Below are positions 16,367-25,596 of a stretch of DNA of 64,000 bases, piece after piece. The translations under genes and the position numbers were made by a program. Below the pieces are notes generated by a model, which was given only the letters and a program-made list of their open reading frames with translations, ran no database searches and was not told the origin of the DNA. Origin of the DNA: Actinacidiphila acididurans (lineage in GTDB: Bacteria; Actinomycetota; Actinomycetes; Streptomycetales; Streptomycetaceae); contig NZ_JADKYB010000003.1 of the NCBI RefSeq assembly GCF_016918855.1, positions 124,001-188,000 on the forward strand. The letters are read 5' to 3'. Position 1 is the stretch's first letter; every line of letters begins with the position of its first letter.

Positions 16367-17387
16367 CCTCGCCGAACAGTCCCGTCGCGGTGAGCACGGC
16401 GGCGCGGTCGGGGCCCGACAGGGCGAGTGCGTCCATCGTCTCGACCGGCCGGTCCAGGCGCATCGGGAACGGGTAGTCGCTGCCGAGCACGACCCGGCCG
16501 GCGCCGACGACGTCCAGCAGGTGCCGCAGCGCCGCGTCGTCGTGCAGCACCGAGTCGAACCACAGCCGGTCCAGCAGCCGTTTCGGAGACAGTTCGCCCC
16601 GGGCCCGCACCGGCGGCGGCGCGGCGTCGAACCCGTGGTCCAGCCGCCCGATCTGGTACGGGACGAAGCCGCCGCCGTGGACGAGCAGCACGCGCAGCCG
16701 TGGGTGCCGTTCCAGCACGCCGCCGAGCATCAGTGCGGCCGCCGCGTACGTGGTCTCCGACGGGTTGCCGACCAGGATGTGCAGAAACAGCCGCCGGAGG
16801 CGTTCGGGCACCTCCAACTCGGCGGGGTGCACGATCACCGGGACGTCCAGCTCCTCCACCGCGTCCCAGAAGACGTCCAGCCCCGGATCGTCCAGGCCGA
16901 GGTCGTTCACCCGGGCGCCGATCTGCACGGCGCGGTGGCCGAGTTGCCGTACCGTGCGCCGCAACTCCTGTGCGGCGAGCTTCGGTTGCTGCAAGGGCAC
17001 GGCGGCGGCCGCCCGGAAGCGGTCGGGGTACGCGGCGGCCAGCGCGGCCAGTGAGTCGTTCTGCACCTGCGCGAGCCACAGCCCGGCGGGACCGTCGAGG
17101 TCGTACCCGGCCAGATCCATCCATGGCGCGACCAACTGGACGTCGACGCCCGCGGCGTCCATCCAGGCCAGCCGTGTCGGCACGTCGCTGAGCGGCGGGA
17201 CGAGCGGCAGCCCGGTCAGCCGTCCGGCCACCTCCACGCGGGTCACCGGGCCCTGTTCCACCAGCCGCACACCGTGTTCGGCGCCCTCTTCGCGGATCCG
17301 CCGCACGGCGGGCGCGCCCACATGATGCGCGTGGACGTCCACGACGAGCGGCTTCGCGGCCTGTCCTGCCGCGGCGGGGGCGCTCAC
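16296..17387 (-). CDS. Amidohydrolase-2 family metal-dependent hydrolase/decarboxylase
   Basis: This 363-aa TIM-barrel protein of the amidohydrolase-2 (ACMSD-like) family has DVHAHH near residue 18, a central IVHPAE histidine, LLVHGGGFVPYQIGR and a late GSDYPFP aspartate. The family is rich in non-oxidative decarboxylases of aromatic acids such as gamma-resorcylate, ACMS and 3,6-dihydroxypicolinate, and also holds ring-opening hydrolases. GTG 17387 overlaps the alpha/beta hydrolase stop (GTGA). About 20 residues after the usual GLFG end form a Ser/Pro-rich tail that overlaps the convergent GntR gene. It is the last gene of the catabolic operon, so a downstream step is likely. Substrate is not known. 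Confidence 0.85.
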   Translation of the reverse strand: MSAPAAAGQAAKPLVVDVHAHHVGAPAVRRIREEGAEHGVRLVEQGPVTRVEVAGRLTGLPLVPPLSDVPTRLAWMDAAGVDVQLVAPWMDLAGYDLDGPAGLWLAQVQNDSLAALAAAYPDRFRAAAAVPLQQPKLAAQELRRTVRQLGHRAVQIGARVNDLGLDDPGLDVFWDAVEELDVPVIVHPAELEVPERLRRLFLHILVGNPSETTYAAAALMLGGVLERHPRLRVLLVHGGGFVPYQIGRLDHGFDAAPPPVRARGELSPKRLLDRLWFDSVLHDDAALRHLLDVVGAGRVVLGSDYPFPMRLDRPVETMDALALSGPDRAAVLTATGLFGEVSPESPSSLSAPPRQDPGGRWTA

Positions 17388-18289
17388 GAGCGGCCGTCCG
17401 TCGCCGTCTCGGCCGTCTCGGCCGCCGCGGCCGGGGGACCGGCGTGACCGGCGTGACCGGCCTCCGGCCCTCGCACGACCCGTTCGGTCAGCCGCACCAG
17501 CGCGTCCACCACGACGTCGGGGTTCTCCAGCGGCGTCAGGTGGCGCGTGCCGGCCACGACGACCGCCGGGCCGTCGCCGATGCGCGCCGCCAGGTCCTGT
17601 GCCATCTCCGGCGGCGTCGCCCGGTCGTCCGCGCCGACCAGCACGGCGGTCGGGGCGCCGATGTCCGCTGCGGACTCCCGAAGGTCGGCGGTGCCCAGCA
17701 TTGCGCAGGTGGCCTCGTACGCCGCCAGGTCGTTGGCGGTGAAGACCTCGGTCAGCCGGGCCATCAGGCCGGGGTGGCCGGTGCGGAAGGCGTCGCCGAA
17801 CCAGCGGGTCAGCTGGAACGGGACGAGCGAGGCGAGGCCCTTGCCCCGGGCGGCCGCCGCGCGGCTCGCCCAGTCCTCGACGGCGGTGGGCCCGTACCAG
17901 GCGGTGGTGTCGACGAAGAGCGCGGCGCGGGTGCGGTCGGCGTGCCGTGCGGCGAAGGACTGGGCGACACACCCGCCCATCGAGCAGCCCGCGACAGTGA
18001 TCTCCGGCCAGCCCAGGTGGTCCAGCAGGTCGCGCAGGTCGTCGGCGAACTGCCCGACGCTGTACGGGCCGGCCGGGCGGCCGGACCTGCCGTGGCCGCG
18101 GCAGTCCAGGGCGACCATCTCGGCGCGCCCGGTGAGCGCCTCGGTGACGCCGGACCACAGCGAGCGGTCCAGGGCCAGGCTGTGCACGAAGGCGATGCGC
18201 GGGGCGCCCGCCGGGGCCGGGTACCGGGTGTAGGACAGCGGGACGCCGTCCCGAGCGGTGGCCGTCCCCTCGACGGCGGTGGCTGTCAT
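17384..18289 (-). CDS. Alpha/beta hydrolase (enol-lactone hydrolase-like)
   Basis: This 301-aa alpha/beta hydrolase has the nucleophile elbow GCSMGG, an acid in VGADDRATPPE and the histidine in GTRHLTPLENP, the order expected for the catalytic triad. Its layout resembles beta-ketoadipate enol-lactone hydrolases and ring-cleavage-product hydrolases. ATG 18289 overlaps the stop of the FAD-subunit gene (ATGA) and its own stop overlaps the amidohydrolase start, so it is tightly embedded in the operon. A tail of about 30 Ala/Gly/His residues after the core looks disordered. Confidence 0.87.
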   Translation of the reverse strand: MTATAVEGTATARDGVPLSYTRYPAPAGAPRIAFVHSLALDRSLWSGVTEALTGRAEMVALDCRGHGRSGRPAGPYSVGQFADDLRDLLDHLGWPEITVAGCSMGGCVAQSFAARHADRTRAALFVDTTAWYGPTAVEDWASRAAAARGKGLASLVPFQLTRWFGDAFRTGHPGLMARLTEVFTANDLAAYEATCAMLGTADLRESAADIGAPTAVLVGADDRATPPEMAQDLAARIGDGPAVVVAGTRHLTPLENPDVVVDALVRLTERVVRGPEAGHAGHAGPPAAAAETAETATDGRS

Positions 18290-19200
18290 CGGCCGGTTCC
18301 TTCCGCGGCGCGCAGCGCCGCCGTGGTCAGGGCGCGCCGGGCGAACTCGGCGATCATCCGGGTCTTGTACGCCGCGGAGCCGCGGACGTCGCCGTACGGG
18401 CTGGTCTGCTCCGCGGCGCGCCGGGCGGCCTCGTCGATCACCCGGTCGTCGATGCCACCCGCAGCCTCGCCGGCTTCTTCCGCGAGGCCGGCCAGGTCGA
18501 CCGGGACCGGTCCGCCGGTCACCGAGCCCACCGCGAGCGACAAGTCCCGCACCGCGCCGCGGGCATCGAGCCGTACCACCGCGCCGACGTTCACGCAGGC
18601 GTACTCCCACAGTCCGCGGACGAGGAACTTCTGGAAGGACGAGCCCACCGTGCCCTGGTCCGGAGCAGTCAGCGGCAGGCGGACGTCCTGGATCAGCTCG
18701 TCCCTGCGCAGTCCGCCGATGTCTCCGATCGCGAGGGTCCGGCCGGACAGCGCGTCGCGGACGGTCAGCCGCGCGCCTGCCGCGGCCAGCGCCACCGGCG
18801 GGTCGTGGCTGTCGTCGTCGGCGGCGATGTTCCCGCCGAGCGTCACCATGCGGCGGATCCGGGCGGTCGCCACCGATCCGGCCGCCTCGGTGACCATCGG
18901 CCACGCCGCCGCGAGCCGGACGTCGGCCTCCAGGGCGCTGAGCCGGACGCCCGCGCCGATCACCACCTCGGTGTCCGTCCAGGTCACGGTGTCGAAGCCG
19001 GGAAGCCGGCCGACGGAGACGAGGGTGGCAGGGCAGGGGCGCCGGTCGTGGCGGCGCAGCGTGTGGCCCACCCCGCCGGCGACCACCGCGGCGTCCCCGG
19101 CGGCCAGCAGCCGCAGCGCCTCGTCGAGGGAATGCGGGGTGAGCAGCATCGACGGTTCCAGGGGCCCGGTGTGCTCAAGGGCGCGGTCGAGGGTGGTCAT
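18286..19200 (-). CDS. Molybdenum hydroxylase, FAD-binding medium subunit (CoxM type)
   Basis: This 304-aa subunit has a VAGGVGHTL FAD-binding motif, the ATARIRRMVTLGGNIAADD second FAD motif and a CO-dehydrogenase flavoprotein C-terminal domain. It carries electrons from the iron-sulfur subunit to an acceptor. ATG 19200 overlaps the large-subunit stop (ATGA). The order small-large-medium on one transcript, together with XdhC, identifies a xanthine-dehydrogenase-family hydroxylase rather than a stray flavoprotein. Confidence 0.9.
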   Translation of the reverse strand: MTTLDRALEHTGPLEPSMLLTPHSLDEALRLLAAGDAAVVAGGVGHTLRRHDRRPCPATLVSVGRLPGFDTVTWTDTEVVIGAGVRLSALEADVRLAAAWPMVTEAAGSVATARIRRMVTLGGNIAADDDSHDPPVALAAAGARLTVRDALSGRTLAIGDIGGLRRDELIQDVRLPLTAPDQGTVGSSFQKFLVRGLWEYACVNVGAVVRLDARGAVRDLSLAVGSVTGGPVPVDLAGLAEEAGEAAGGIDDRVIDEAARRAAEQTSPYGDVRGSAAYKTRMIAEFARRALTTAALRAAEGTGR

Positions 19201-21617
19201 CGTGGATTCCCTTGCTCGGGGAACTCGGCCGGGTCGTCCGCCGCGCCGGGCGCGCCCGGCTCCGGCCGGTGGATGCCCCAGTAGATCTTCTCGGCGGTGA
19301 TGGGCAGTTCGTGGATGCGCACGCCCACCGCGTCGGCCACGGCGCTCGCCACGATCGACGGGACCGGGTCGAGGGCGATCTCGCCGACGCCCTTGGCGCC
19401 GTAGGGTCCGGTCGGCTCGTAGGAGTCGGCGAACTCGACGTGCAGAGTGGGCATGACGCCGGCGGTAGGGAGCTTGTAGTCCACGAAGTTGGGGCGGGTC
19501 GGTGCGCCGTCCGCCCAATCGAAGCGCTCGGTGATCGCCATACCGAGGCCCTGGGCGATGGCGCCCTCGACCTGGCCCTGGGCGAGCGGCGGGTTGAGCA
19601 CGGTGCCGCAGTCGACCGCGGCGGCCAGTTCCAGCACGGTCACGGCGCCGGTCGCCGGATCGACTTCGACCTCCGCGGCCTCCGCGACGAAGTTGTACGC
19701 GCCCGACTCGTTGCCGAAGCGCGCCTGGTCGGGGAACTCCGAGGGGTTGTCGAACGAGCCGATGCCGACGATGGGCTGCCCGTTGGGCCGGTACAGCTCG
19801 GCGCGGACCACCACGCCCACCGGCACATGGACGGGGGTGTCCTCGCCCGCGGCGGGCGGCGCGTGCACCATGCCGTCCTCGACCCACAACTCCGCTGCGG
19901 GACGGCCGAGTTGGCGGGAGGCTGCGCCCAGCAGCTGCTCGCAGGCGTGCTTGGCGGCGCGCCGCACCGCGTTGCCCGCGACATAGGTGACACGGCTGGC
20001 CAGTGCGCCGAGCGCGTGCGTGGTCAGGTCGGTGTCGGGGCGCGAGACGGTGACGTCCGCGACGGCCAGGCCGAGTTCGGCAGCGGTGATCTGCGCGAGG
20101 GTGGTGCGGGCGCCGGTGCCGATCTCGCCCTCGCCGACGATCACCGCGGCGCGGCCGTCCTCGGTGAGCCGCACCATGGCCGAACTGCCGTCGTAGTCGC
20201 CGAAACTGCGGCGGCCCGAGACATGGACGCTGACGCCCATCGCCAGGCCCCGGTTGGGGGTGGGGGCGGCCCGCTTCTCGTACCAGCCGATGGCCTCGGC
20301 GGCGCGGCGGATGCACTGCTTGAGCTCGCAGCTGCTGATCCGGTGGTTGTGCGCGGAGACGCTGCCCGCCTCCACGGCGTTGAGCAGGAACAGGTCGGGC
20401 GGCTCGATGCCGAGCCGCGCCGCCGCCAGGTCCCACGCCTGCCCGACGGCCCAGTCCGCGGAGGGGTTGCCGAAGCCGCGGAAGGCGCCGGTGGGCACCA
20501 GATTGGTGTAGATCAGACGTGAATGAGCGCGCACCGCACGGTAGTTGAACAGCGCGTCGTGCCGTACCGTGGCCGCGCCCAGCACCGCCTGGGCCTTGCC
20601 GGTGTAGGCGCCGTTGTCGGCGATGAGGTCGATGTCCTTCGCGGTCACCAGGCCGTCGGAGGTGAAGCCGAGCCGGACCCGGTAGCGCATGGGGATGCGC
20701 GGGCGGCCGGCGAGGAACTCCTCCTCGCGGGTGTTGACCAGCTGCACCGGCCGGCCGGACTTGCGGGCCAGGATGGCGCAGATCACCGAGGTGTTGTCGT
20801 CGCCCGACTTGCCGCCGAAGCCGCCGCCCACCTCGGTCTGCACGACCCGCACGGCCCGCAGCGGCAGGCCGAGCGCAGTCGCGTACCGCTGCCGGGCGAG
20901 GAACGGCGTCTGGGTGTTGACCCACAGGGTCACCCGGTCCTGCGACCACTCCGCGGTGCAGCCGATCGTCTCGATCGAGCCGTGCCACTGGCGGGTGGTC
21001 TGCCACACGCCCTCGACGATCACGTCGCTGCGCTCGAACCACGCGTCCGCGCCGCCACGGTCGTAACCGAACTCGTGCGCGAGGTTGCCGACCGCGTCGT
21101 CGTGCACCAACGGCGCGCCCTCTGCGAGCGCCTCGTCCAGGGTGAGCACGGCGGGCAGCACCTCGTACTCGACCCGGATCAGCTCGGCCGCCCGCCGCGC
21201 GGTCTCCGGGTCGGTCGCTGCGACGGCGGCGACCTCGTCGCCGACGTAGCGGACCCGGTCCAGGGCCAGCGGGTAGAGGTCGGGGCGGAACGCGCCCCAC
21301 TTGATGCGTGCGGTGTCCGCGCCGGTCACCACTGCGTGGACGCCTGGCAGCCGTTCGGCGAGCGTGGTGTCGACCGACACGATGCGCGCGTGGGCGTGCG
21401 GTGAGCGGACCACGGCGCCGTGCAGCATCCGAGGGATGCGGACATCGCCCGCGAAGGCGGACCGGCCGGTTACCTTCTCCACCGCGTCGACGCGCTGGAC
21501 CGCGGTGCCGATCACCGGCGGTAGCACGGCACGGTCCAGGGACAGCTCGGGGGCGACCGGCGCCTGCGGGGCGTCGGCGGCCGCGGCGCGGCCGGCCGAG
21601 GCGTGTGCGGTGGACAT
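19197..21617 (-). CDS. Molybdenum hydroxylase, Moco-binding large subunit
   Basis: This 806-aa subunit of the xanthine dehydrogenase family has VEKVTGRSAFAGDV at the start, QTEVGGGFGGKSG around the molybdopterin site, GEGEIGTGARTTLAQI, and the late GAKGVGEIALDP segment whose glutamate is the catalytic base of the family. Such enzymes insert a water-derived oxygen at an electron-poor ring carbon, typically next to nitrogen. The CO-dehydrogenase active-site loop with its selenium/copper-binding cysteine is not evident, so a heteroaromatic or aldehyde substrate is more likely than CO. The start codon overlaps the small-subunit stop by one base (TGATG). Confidence 0.92.
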   Translation of the reverse strand: MSTAHASAGRAAAADAPQAPVAPELSLDRAVLPPVIGTAVQRVDAVEKVTGRSAFAGDVRIPRMLHGAVVRSPHAHARIVSVDTTLAERLPGVHAVVTGADTARIKWGAFRPDLYPLALDRVRYVGDEVAAVAATDPETARRAAELIRVEYEVLPAVLTLDEALAEGAPLVHDDAVGNLAHEFGYDRGGADAWFERSDVIVEGVWQTTRQWHGSIETIGCTAEWSQDRVTLWVNTQTPFLARQRYATALGLPLRAVRVVQTEVGGGFGGKSGDDNTSVICAILARKSGRPVQLVNTREEEFLAGRPRIPMRYRVRLGFTSDGLVTAKDIDLIADNGAYTGKAQAVLGAATVRHDALFNYRAVRAHSRLIYTNLVPTGAFRGFGNPSADWAVGQAWDLAAARLGIEPPDLFLLNAVEAGSVSAHNHRISSCELKQCIRRAAEAIGWYEKRAAPTPNRGLAMGVSVHVSGRRSFGDYDGSSAMVRLTEDGRAAVIVGEGEIGTGARTTLAQITAAELGLAVADVTVSRPDTDLTTHALGALASRVTYVAGNAVRRAAKHACEQLLGAASRQLGRPAAELWVEDGMVHAPPAAGEDTPVHVPVGVVVRAELYRPNGQPIVGIGSFDNPSEFPDQARFGNESGAYNFVAEAAEVEVDPATGAVTVLELAAAVDCGTVLNPPLAQGQVEGAIAQGLGMAITERFDWADGAPTRPNFVDYKLPTAGVMPTLHVEFADSYEPTGPYGAKGVGEIALDPVPSIVASAVADAVGVRIHELPITAEKIYWGIHRPEPGAPGAADDPAEFPEQGNPR

Positions 21618-22108
21618 CAGCGCACCTCCTGAGCGCGCGCCCGCTCCAGGGCCACGGCCTCGCGCGCCGAGTCCAGGATCTTCACATAGCCGGTGCAGCG
21701 GCAGTAGTTGCCGTCGACGGTCCGGCGCAGCTCCTCCTCGCCGGGGTCGGGATCCCGGTCGAGCAGCGCCCGCACCGCCATGACGTGCCCGGGCGTGCAG
21801 AAACCGCACTGCATGCCCGCGCATGTGACGAAGGCGTCCTGCACCGGGTCCAGGCCGCCGGGACCAGCCAGGTCCTCGACGGTCCGCACCTCGCGGCCTT
21901 CGAGCAGGCCGACCATCTGCAGGCACGCGGGGACGGCCTCGCCGTCGACGATGACCGTGCAGGCCCCGCAGTACCCGATGGCGCAGCCGGACTTGGTGCC
22001 GGTCAGGCCGAGGTCGCCGCGCAGCAGGTCGAGCAGGGTCGCCGCGGGGTCGTGGACGTGGATCTCGACGTCCTCGTGGTTGAGCCGGAAACGCAGGGGA
22101 ACCGCCAT
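21617..22108 (-). CDS. Molybdenum hydroxylase, [2Fe-2S] small subunit
   Basis: This 163-aa subunit has two [2Fe-2S] sites. The plant-type cluster motif is CAIGYCGAC followed by C in PACLQM, and the second is CGFC...NYCRCTGY. ATG 22108 has GAAGGA eight bases upstream and is preferred over the longer frame to 22180, which enters the spacer after the GntR gene. It is the first of the three hydroxylase subunit genes. Confidence 0.92.
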   Translation of the reverse strand: MAVPLRFRLNHEDVEIHVHDPAATLLDLLRGDLGLTGTKSGCAIGYCGACTVIVDGEAVPACLQMVGLLEGREVRTVEDLAGPGGLDPVQDAFVTCAGMQCGFCTPGHVMAVRALLDRDPDPGEEELRRTVDGNYCRCTGYVKILDSAREAVALERARAQEVR

Positions 22109-22176
22109 TGCCGTCCTTCGTGTCGATGGTGCCGACCCAGTGCCTGTGGTGCGGCCCTCGCCGCCGCGGGGGGCCG

Positions 22177-22926
22177 TCATGGCTCGTCCCCGGTCCAGCC
22201 CGAGCGTTCGACGGCGGCGAGCCCGCCGAGGACCAGGGACTGGGTGAGCGCGGCGGCCAGGTTCGCATCGCGGTCCTCGTACGCCCGCACCAGCCGGGCG
22301 TGGTCGGACAGCGATGGATGCAGCCGCCCGGGCTGGGACAGGCTCAGATGCCGCAGTTGCAGGGCGCGCAGTCCGAGTGTGTCGAGCACCCGGCGGATCG
22401 TGGCGTCCCGGGCGATCTCCGCCTCGGCGTTGCGGAACTGCACGTTCACCCAGAAGTACGCGTCCACGTCGCCCGCCGCGGCCGCCGCCTCCAGGGCCCG
22501 CTGATGGCCGCGCAGCACCTCCAAGTCGCTGTCGGTGGCGGTCCGGACGACGGTACGGCTCACCACCGAGTACAGACAGGCACGCAGGCTGTACAGCTCC
22601 CGCACCTCCCGCAACGCCAGCCGGGCCACCCGGGGCCTGCGCCGGGCGGCCAGCTCGACGAAGCCCTCCCGCTGCAGGACCAGCAACGCCTCGCGGACCG
22701 GGGTGCGGCTGGTGCGGAACGTCCGCGCCAGCTCCACCGAGTTGACGTCGTCGCCGGGCGAGAGCCGGCCCTCGATGATGTCGGCGGCGACCGCTACGGC
22801 GATCTCGTCGGCGATGCTGTCGCCGGCCGTGCCGCGCTTCAGGATGCGCATCAGCTCCAGCCGCCGGGTCCCCTCGCTGACCGAGGGGAAGCCCGAGACG
22901 ATGGACAGGGCGGAGTTCGTGCTCAC
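22177..22926 (-). CDS. GntR-family regulator 2 (FadR-type, FCD domain)
   Basis: This 249-aa regulator has a GntR winged helix (VNSVELARTFRTSRTPVREALLVLQREGF) and a helical FCD effector domain, and ends in AVERSGWTGDEP. It is a paralogue of the GntR at 15569-16366. GTG 22926 overlaps the UbiD stop (GTGA), so it is co-translated with the catabolic enzymes, consistent with autoregulation of the operon. The longer frame to 23544 is antisense-like readthrough of the ubiD gene. The palindromes at 27294-27378 fit the operator style of this family. Confidence 0.88.
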   Translation of the reverse strand: MSTNSALSIVSGFPSVSEGTRRLELMRILKRGTAGDSIADEIAVAVAADIIEGRLSPGDDVNSVELARTFRTSRTPVREALLVLQREGFVELAARRRPRVARLALREVRELYSLRACLYSVVSRTVVRTATDSDLEVLRGHQRALEAAAAAGDVDAYFWVNVQFRNAEAEIARDATIRRVLDTLGLRALQLRHLSLSQPGRLHPSLSDHARLVRAYEDRDANLAAALTQSLVLGGLAAVERSGWTGDEP

Positions 22927-24380
22927 CGTGCGCCGCCCAGCACGTCGGGCCAGCGGCGGACCACGTGGTCGATCAGGTCCCGGCCGGACTCGGCGACCTG
23001 TGGGAAGTCCTGCAGCCGGGTCCACGGCCGGCAGGCATCGATCACCGCACGGGTGTTGAACGGCGGCAGGCCCGCCGCGCGCAGCGGATCGACCCGACTG
23101 CCCCATGTCCGGCGCATCGTCTCGATGTCCTCGGCGGGGTCGGTGCGGGTGCACACCGCCCACATCACGTCGTTGAGGCTGCGCGGGTCCACGTCGGCGT
23201 CCACGACGATCACGAACTTGTTCATGTAGGCCGCCGACGGCAGCTGCGAGGTCAGGTACCCGGCCTGCCGGGCGTGGCCCGCGTAGCCCTGGTGGATGGC
23301 CACGGCCAGCAACTGACGCCCGCCGCCGACCTCGTGGGCCCACACCCCCTCGACACCCGGCAGACCGGCCCGGACCAGCGCATCCTGGATCATCGCGGAC
23401 TTCATCACGCTGCGCATGTACGAGTAGTCGTGCGGCGGCTTGCCGGGAGGGGCGCCCAGCTGGATCGGGTCGTCGCGGTGGTAGATCCGCTCGATGTCCA
23501 TGGTGAGGACCGGCGTGGTGCCGCCGCTGTAGTAGCCGGTCCACTCGCCGAACGGCCCTTCCGGCTCCTTGCGGTCGGGGTACAGCCAGCCCTCCACGGC
23601 GAGTTCGCTGTACGCGGGCACCGGCAGCCCGGTCACCTCACCGCGGACCACCTCGACCGGCCGGCCGCGCACTGCCCCGGCGTACTCCAGCTCGGACAGT
23701 CCGGTGGGCACTTCGGTGCCGGCCACCACGAGCAGCAGCGGGTCGTGGCCGAGCGACACGGTGACCGGCGCCCGGCCCTCTCTGGCGAACCAGGCGCGCA
23801 CGTGCGCCGCGCCGTGCTTGCCCGCCTCGATGTTGACGCTCGCGGCCTTCCCGCCGTTCTGCACCTGCATGCGGTACGCGCCCGCGTTGAGCACACCGGT
23901 GTCCGGGTCGGTGGTGAACACCGCGCAGCCGGTGCCGATATACCGCCCGCCGTCCGCCTCGTGCCACTTGGGCACCGGGAAGCCGAGCAGGTCGGCGTCC
24001 GGGGCCCGAACGACGTTCTCGCACACGGGCCCGGCATCGACCTCCCGCACCGGGTACTTGGCCGCGTTCTCGACCCATTCGCCGGGCCGCCTCCGCAGCG
24101 CCTCGACCAGGCCGCGGTCGTCCAGGTCGGTGCCGAGCCGCAGCGTCATGCCGAGCCTGCGGGCGTTGGCCATGCTGGCGGTGAGCACCCGCTGACCCGG
24201 CCGGTAGTCCTCGATGTCGTCGAAGAGCAGCGCCGGGGGTGACGGGCGCTTGTAGTTCACTTCGGACGCGGCGCCGATCTCCCTGTCCCAGTGGGCGCCG
24301 GAAATGGTCCGCACCTCGTCCATCTTCCGCGCGAGGTCGAGCCAGTCGCGCAGGTCGTTGACATCCTCCAGGGATCCCAC
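22923..24380 (-). CDS. UbiD-family prenyl-FMN-dependent decarboxylase
   Basis: This 485-aa UbiD/Fdc-family enzyme performs reversible non-oxidative (de)carboxylation of aromatic, heteroaromatic or unsaturated acids using prenyl-FMN. The conserved EGPFGEWTGYYSG segment (about residues 272-284) carries the family's glutamates, and PSAAYMNKFVIVVDADVD marks the C-terminal domain. The length is normal. It lies 57 bp after the binding-protein gene of the importer and overlaps the GntR start. The flavin prenyltransferase partner is encoded at 14723-15523. Substrate class is inferred from the operon. Confidence 0.92.
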   Translation of the reverse strand: MGSLEDVNDLRDWLDLARKMDEVRTISGAHWDREIGAASEVNYKRPSPPALLFDDIEDYRPGQRVLTASMANARRLGMTLRLGTDLDDRGLVEALRRRPGEWVENAAKYPVREVDAGPVCENVVRAPDADLLGFPVPKWHEADGGRYIGTGCAVFTTDPDTGVLNAGAYRMQVQNGGKAASVNIEAGKHGAAHVRAWFAREGRAPVTVSLGHDPLLLVVAGTEVPTGLSELEYAGAVRGRPVEVVRGEVTGLPVPAYSELAVEGWLYPDRKEPEGPFGEWTGYYSGGTTPVLTMDIERIYHRDDPIQLGAPPGKPPHDYSYMRSVMKSAMIQDALVRAGLPGVEGVWAHEVGGGRQLLAVAIHQGYAGHARQAGYLTSQLPSAAYMNKFVIVVDADVDPRSLNDVMWAVCTRTDPAEDIETMRRTWGSRVDPLRAAGLPPFNTRAVIDACRPWTRLQDFPQVAESGRDLIDHVVRRWPDVLGGAR

Positions 24381-24437
24381 GTCACCTACCTCCTCATCGT
24401 CTCCGGGGTGCGCCGTGCCCGTGCGGGCTGCTGCCCG

Positions 24438-25436
24438 CTACTTGTAGAGACCGGCGATATAACCGGATTTGACCAAGCTGTCGACGAAGGAGTTGTCGAC
24501 GTACTGGGCGGGGTCCGCGGGCTTCTTGCCGCCGCCCGTCGCCACCGCCTGGGTGAAGGCGTCGTCGATGAGCTGCGGCGCCACGCTGGGCGTCTTCGCC
24601 CACAACGGCTCGAAGAAGTCGTAGGAGTACTGCGCCAACGACCGGTCGGTGTTGCCGCTGTGCTTGATGATGCTGGCGATCGCCGCGGACTTGTTCTTGT
24701 GCAGGATCGACAGGCACTCCGCCTCGGACTTCGCGAACGCCGTGACGGCCTTCGTGTTCTTCTTGAGGTAGTCGCCCTTGACGGTGTAGGCGTTGGCGGC
24801 GGCCGGGAACCGGGTGAAGTCCATGATCTTCTTGAAGCCCTTGGCCCGGGTCTGGGTGCCGGTCGGCGGCTGCGTGACGATTGCCGACACGGCGCCGTTC
24901 TCCAGCGCGGTGACCTCGGCCGGCGAGCTCTTCAGGAAGGTCTTCTTGACGTCGCTCCCGCTCCAGCCCTTCTGCTCCAGCAGCGCGTCCAGCGAGGCGT
25001 CGCCGAGCGACCCGGGCGAACTGAGCCCGATTCTCTGCCCCTTGAGGCCGTCGACCGACGTGATCGACGACTTGCCCCACATCTCCAGGTAGTAGTGCGA
25101 GATGGGCAGTGCCACGTACTTGAGGTCGAGACCCTTCATGATGCCCTGTGCGGTGGTCCGCGCCGTGCCCGCCCCGACCTGCACGCTGTTGCTGACGAGC
25201 GCCGCCACCAGCTGCGAGCTGCTGTTGAGCAGCGTGAGCTTGACGTTGAGGCCGTTCTTCTTGAAGACGCCCTGGTCCTGGCAGACGTAGAGGTCCGCGT
25301 AGGCTGCGCCGATCGCGGTGTACCCGATGTTCATGCTCATGCTGGAGGACGGGGTGGAGGCGGCTGCGTTGCAGCCGGTGACCAGGAGGGCGAGCGCGGC
25401 GCCCAGGGGCAGGGGAGCCAGTCTGGCGATCTTCAT
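24438..25436 (-). CDS. ABC transporter substrate-binding lipoprotein (NitT/TauT/SsuA type)
   Basis: This 332-aa lipoprotein has a signal peptide with lipobox LVTGC (Cys at about residue 22) and the NMT1/SsuA-like two-lobe fold: an early IGYTAIGAAYADLYVCQDQGVF segment, then a GLSSPGSLGDASLDALL segment. The family brings in sulfonates, nitrate, pyrimidine precursors or aromatic carboxylates such as phthalate. It is the third gene of the importer set (ATPase, permease, binding protein) at the head of the catabolic operon, so the ligand is probably the compound degraded by the downstream enzymes. Confidence 0.9.
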   Translation of the reverse strand: MKIARLAPLPLGAALALLVTGCNAAASTPSSSMSMNIGYTAIGAAYADLYVCQDQGVFKKNGLNVKLTLLNSSSQLVAALVSNSVQVGAGTARTTAQGIMKGLDLKYVALPISHYYLEMWGKSSITSVDGLKGQRIGLSSPGSLGDASLDALLEQKGWSGSDVKKTFLKSSPAEVTALENGAVSAIVTQPPTGTQTRAKGFKKIMDFTRFPAAANAYTVKGDYLKKNTKAVTAFAKSEAECLSILHKNKSAAIASIIKHSGNTDRSLAQYSYDFFEPLWAKTPSVAPQLIDDAFTQAVATGGGKKPADPAQYVDNSFVDSLVKSGYIAGLYK

Positions 25437-25596
25437 GAGGGTTCCTCAGGTGTGATGGCACAGCGAAGGCACAGTGCGGGGACGGAGCCGGATGAAGGAC
25501 GGCCGGGCAGGGGGAACCGGCCGGTGAAGGGGGAGCGGCGAGCGGGGGAGAGGGGAGAGGGGGAGAGGGAGAGCGCGAGGGGTGGGGGCCGGGCGG

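Noticed and set aside
19197..22108. Aerobic CO dehydrogenase
   Set aside because: The subunit pattern is the same, but the CO-type active-site cysteine loop is not evident and the operon carries decarboxylases and a carboxylate-type importer.
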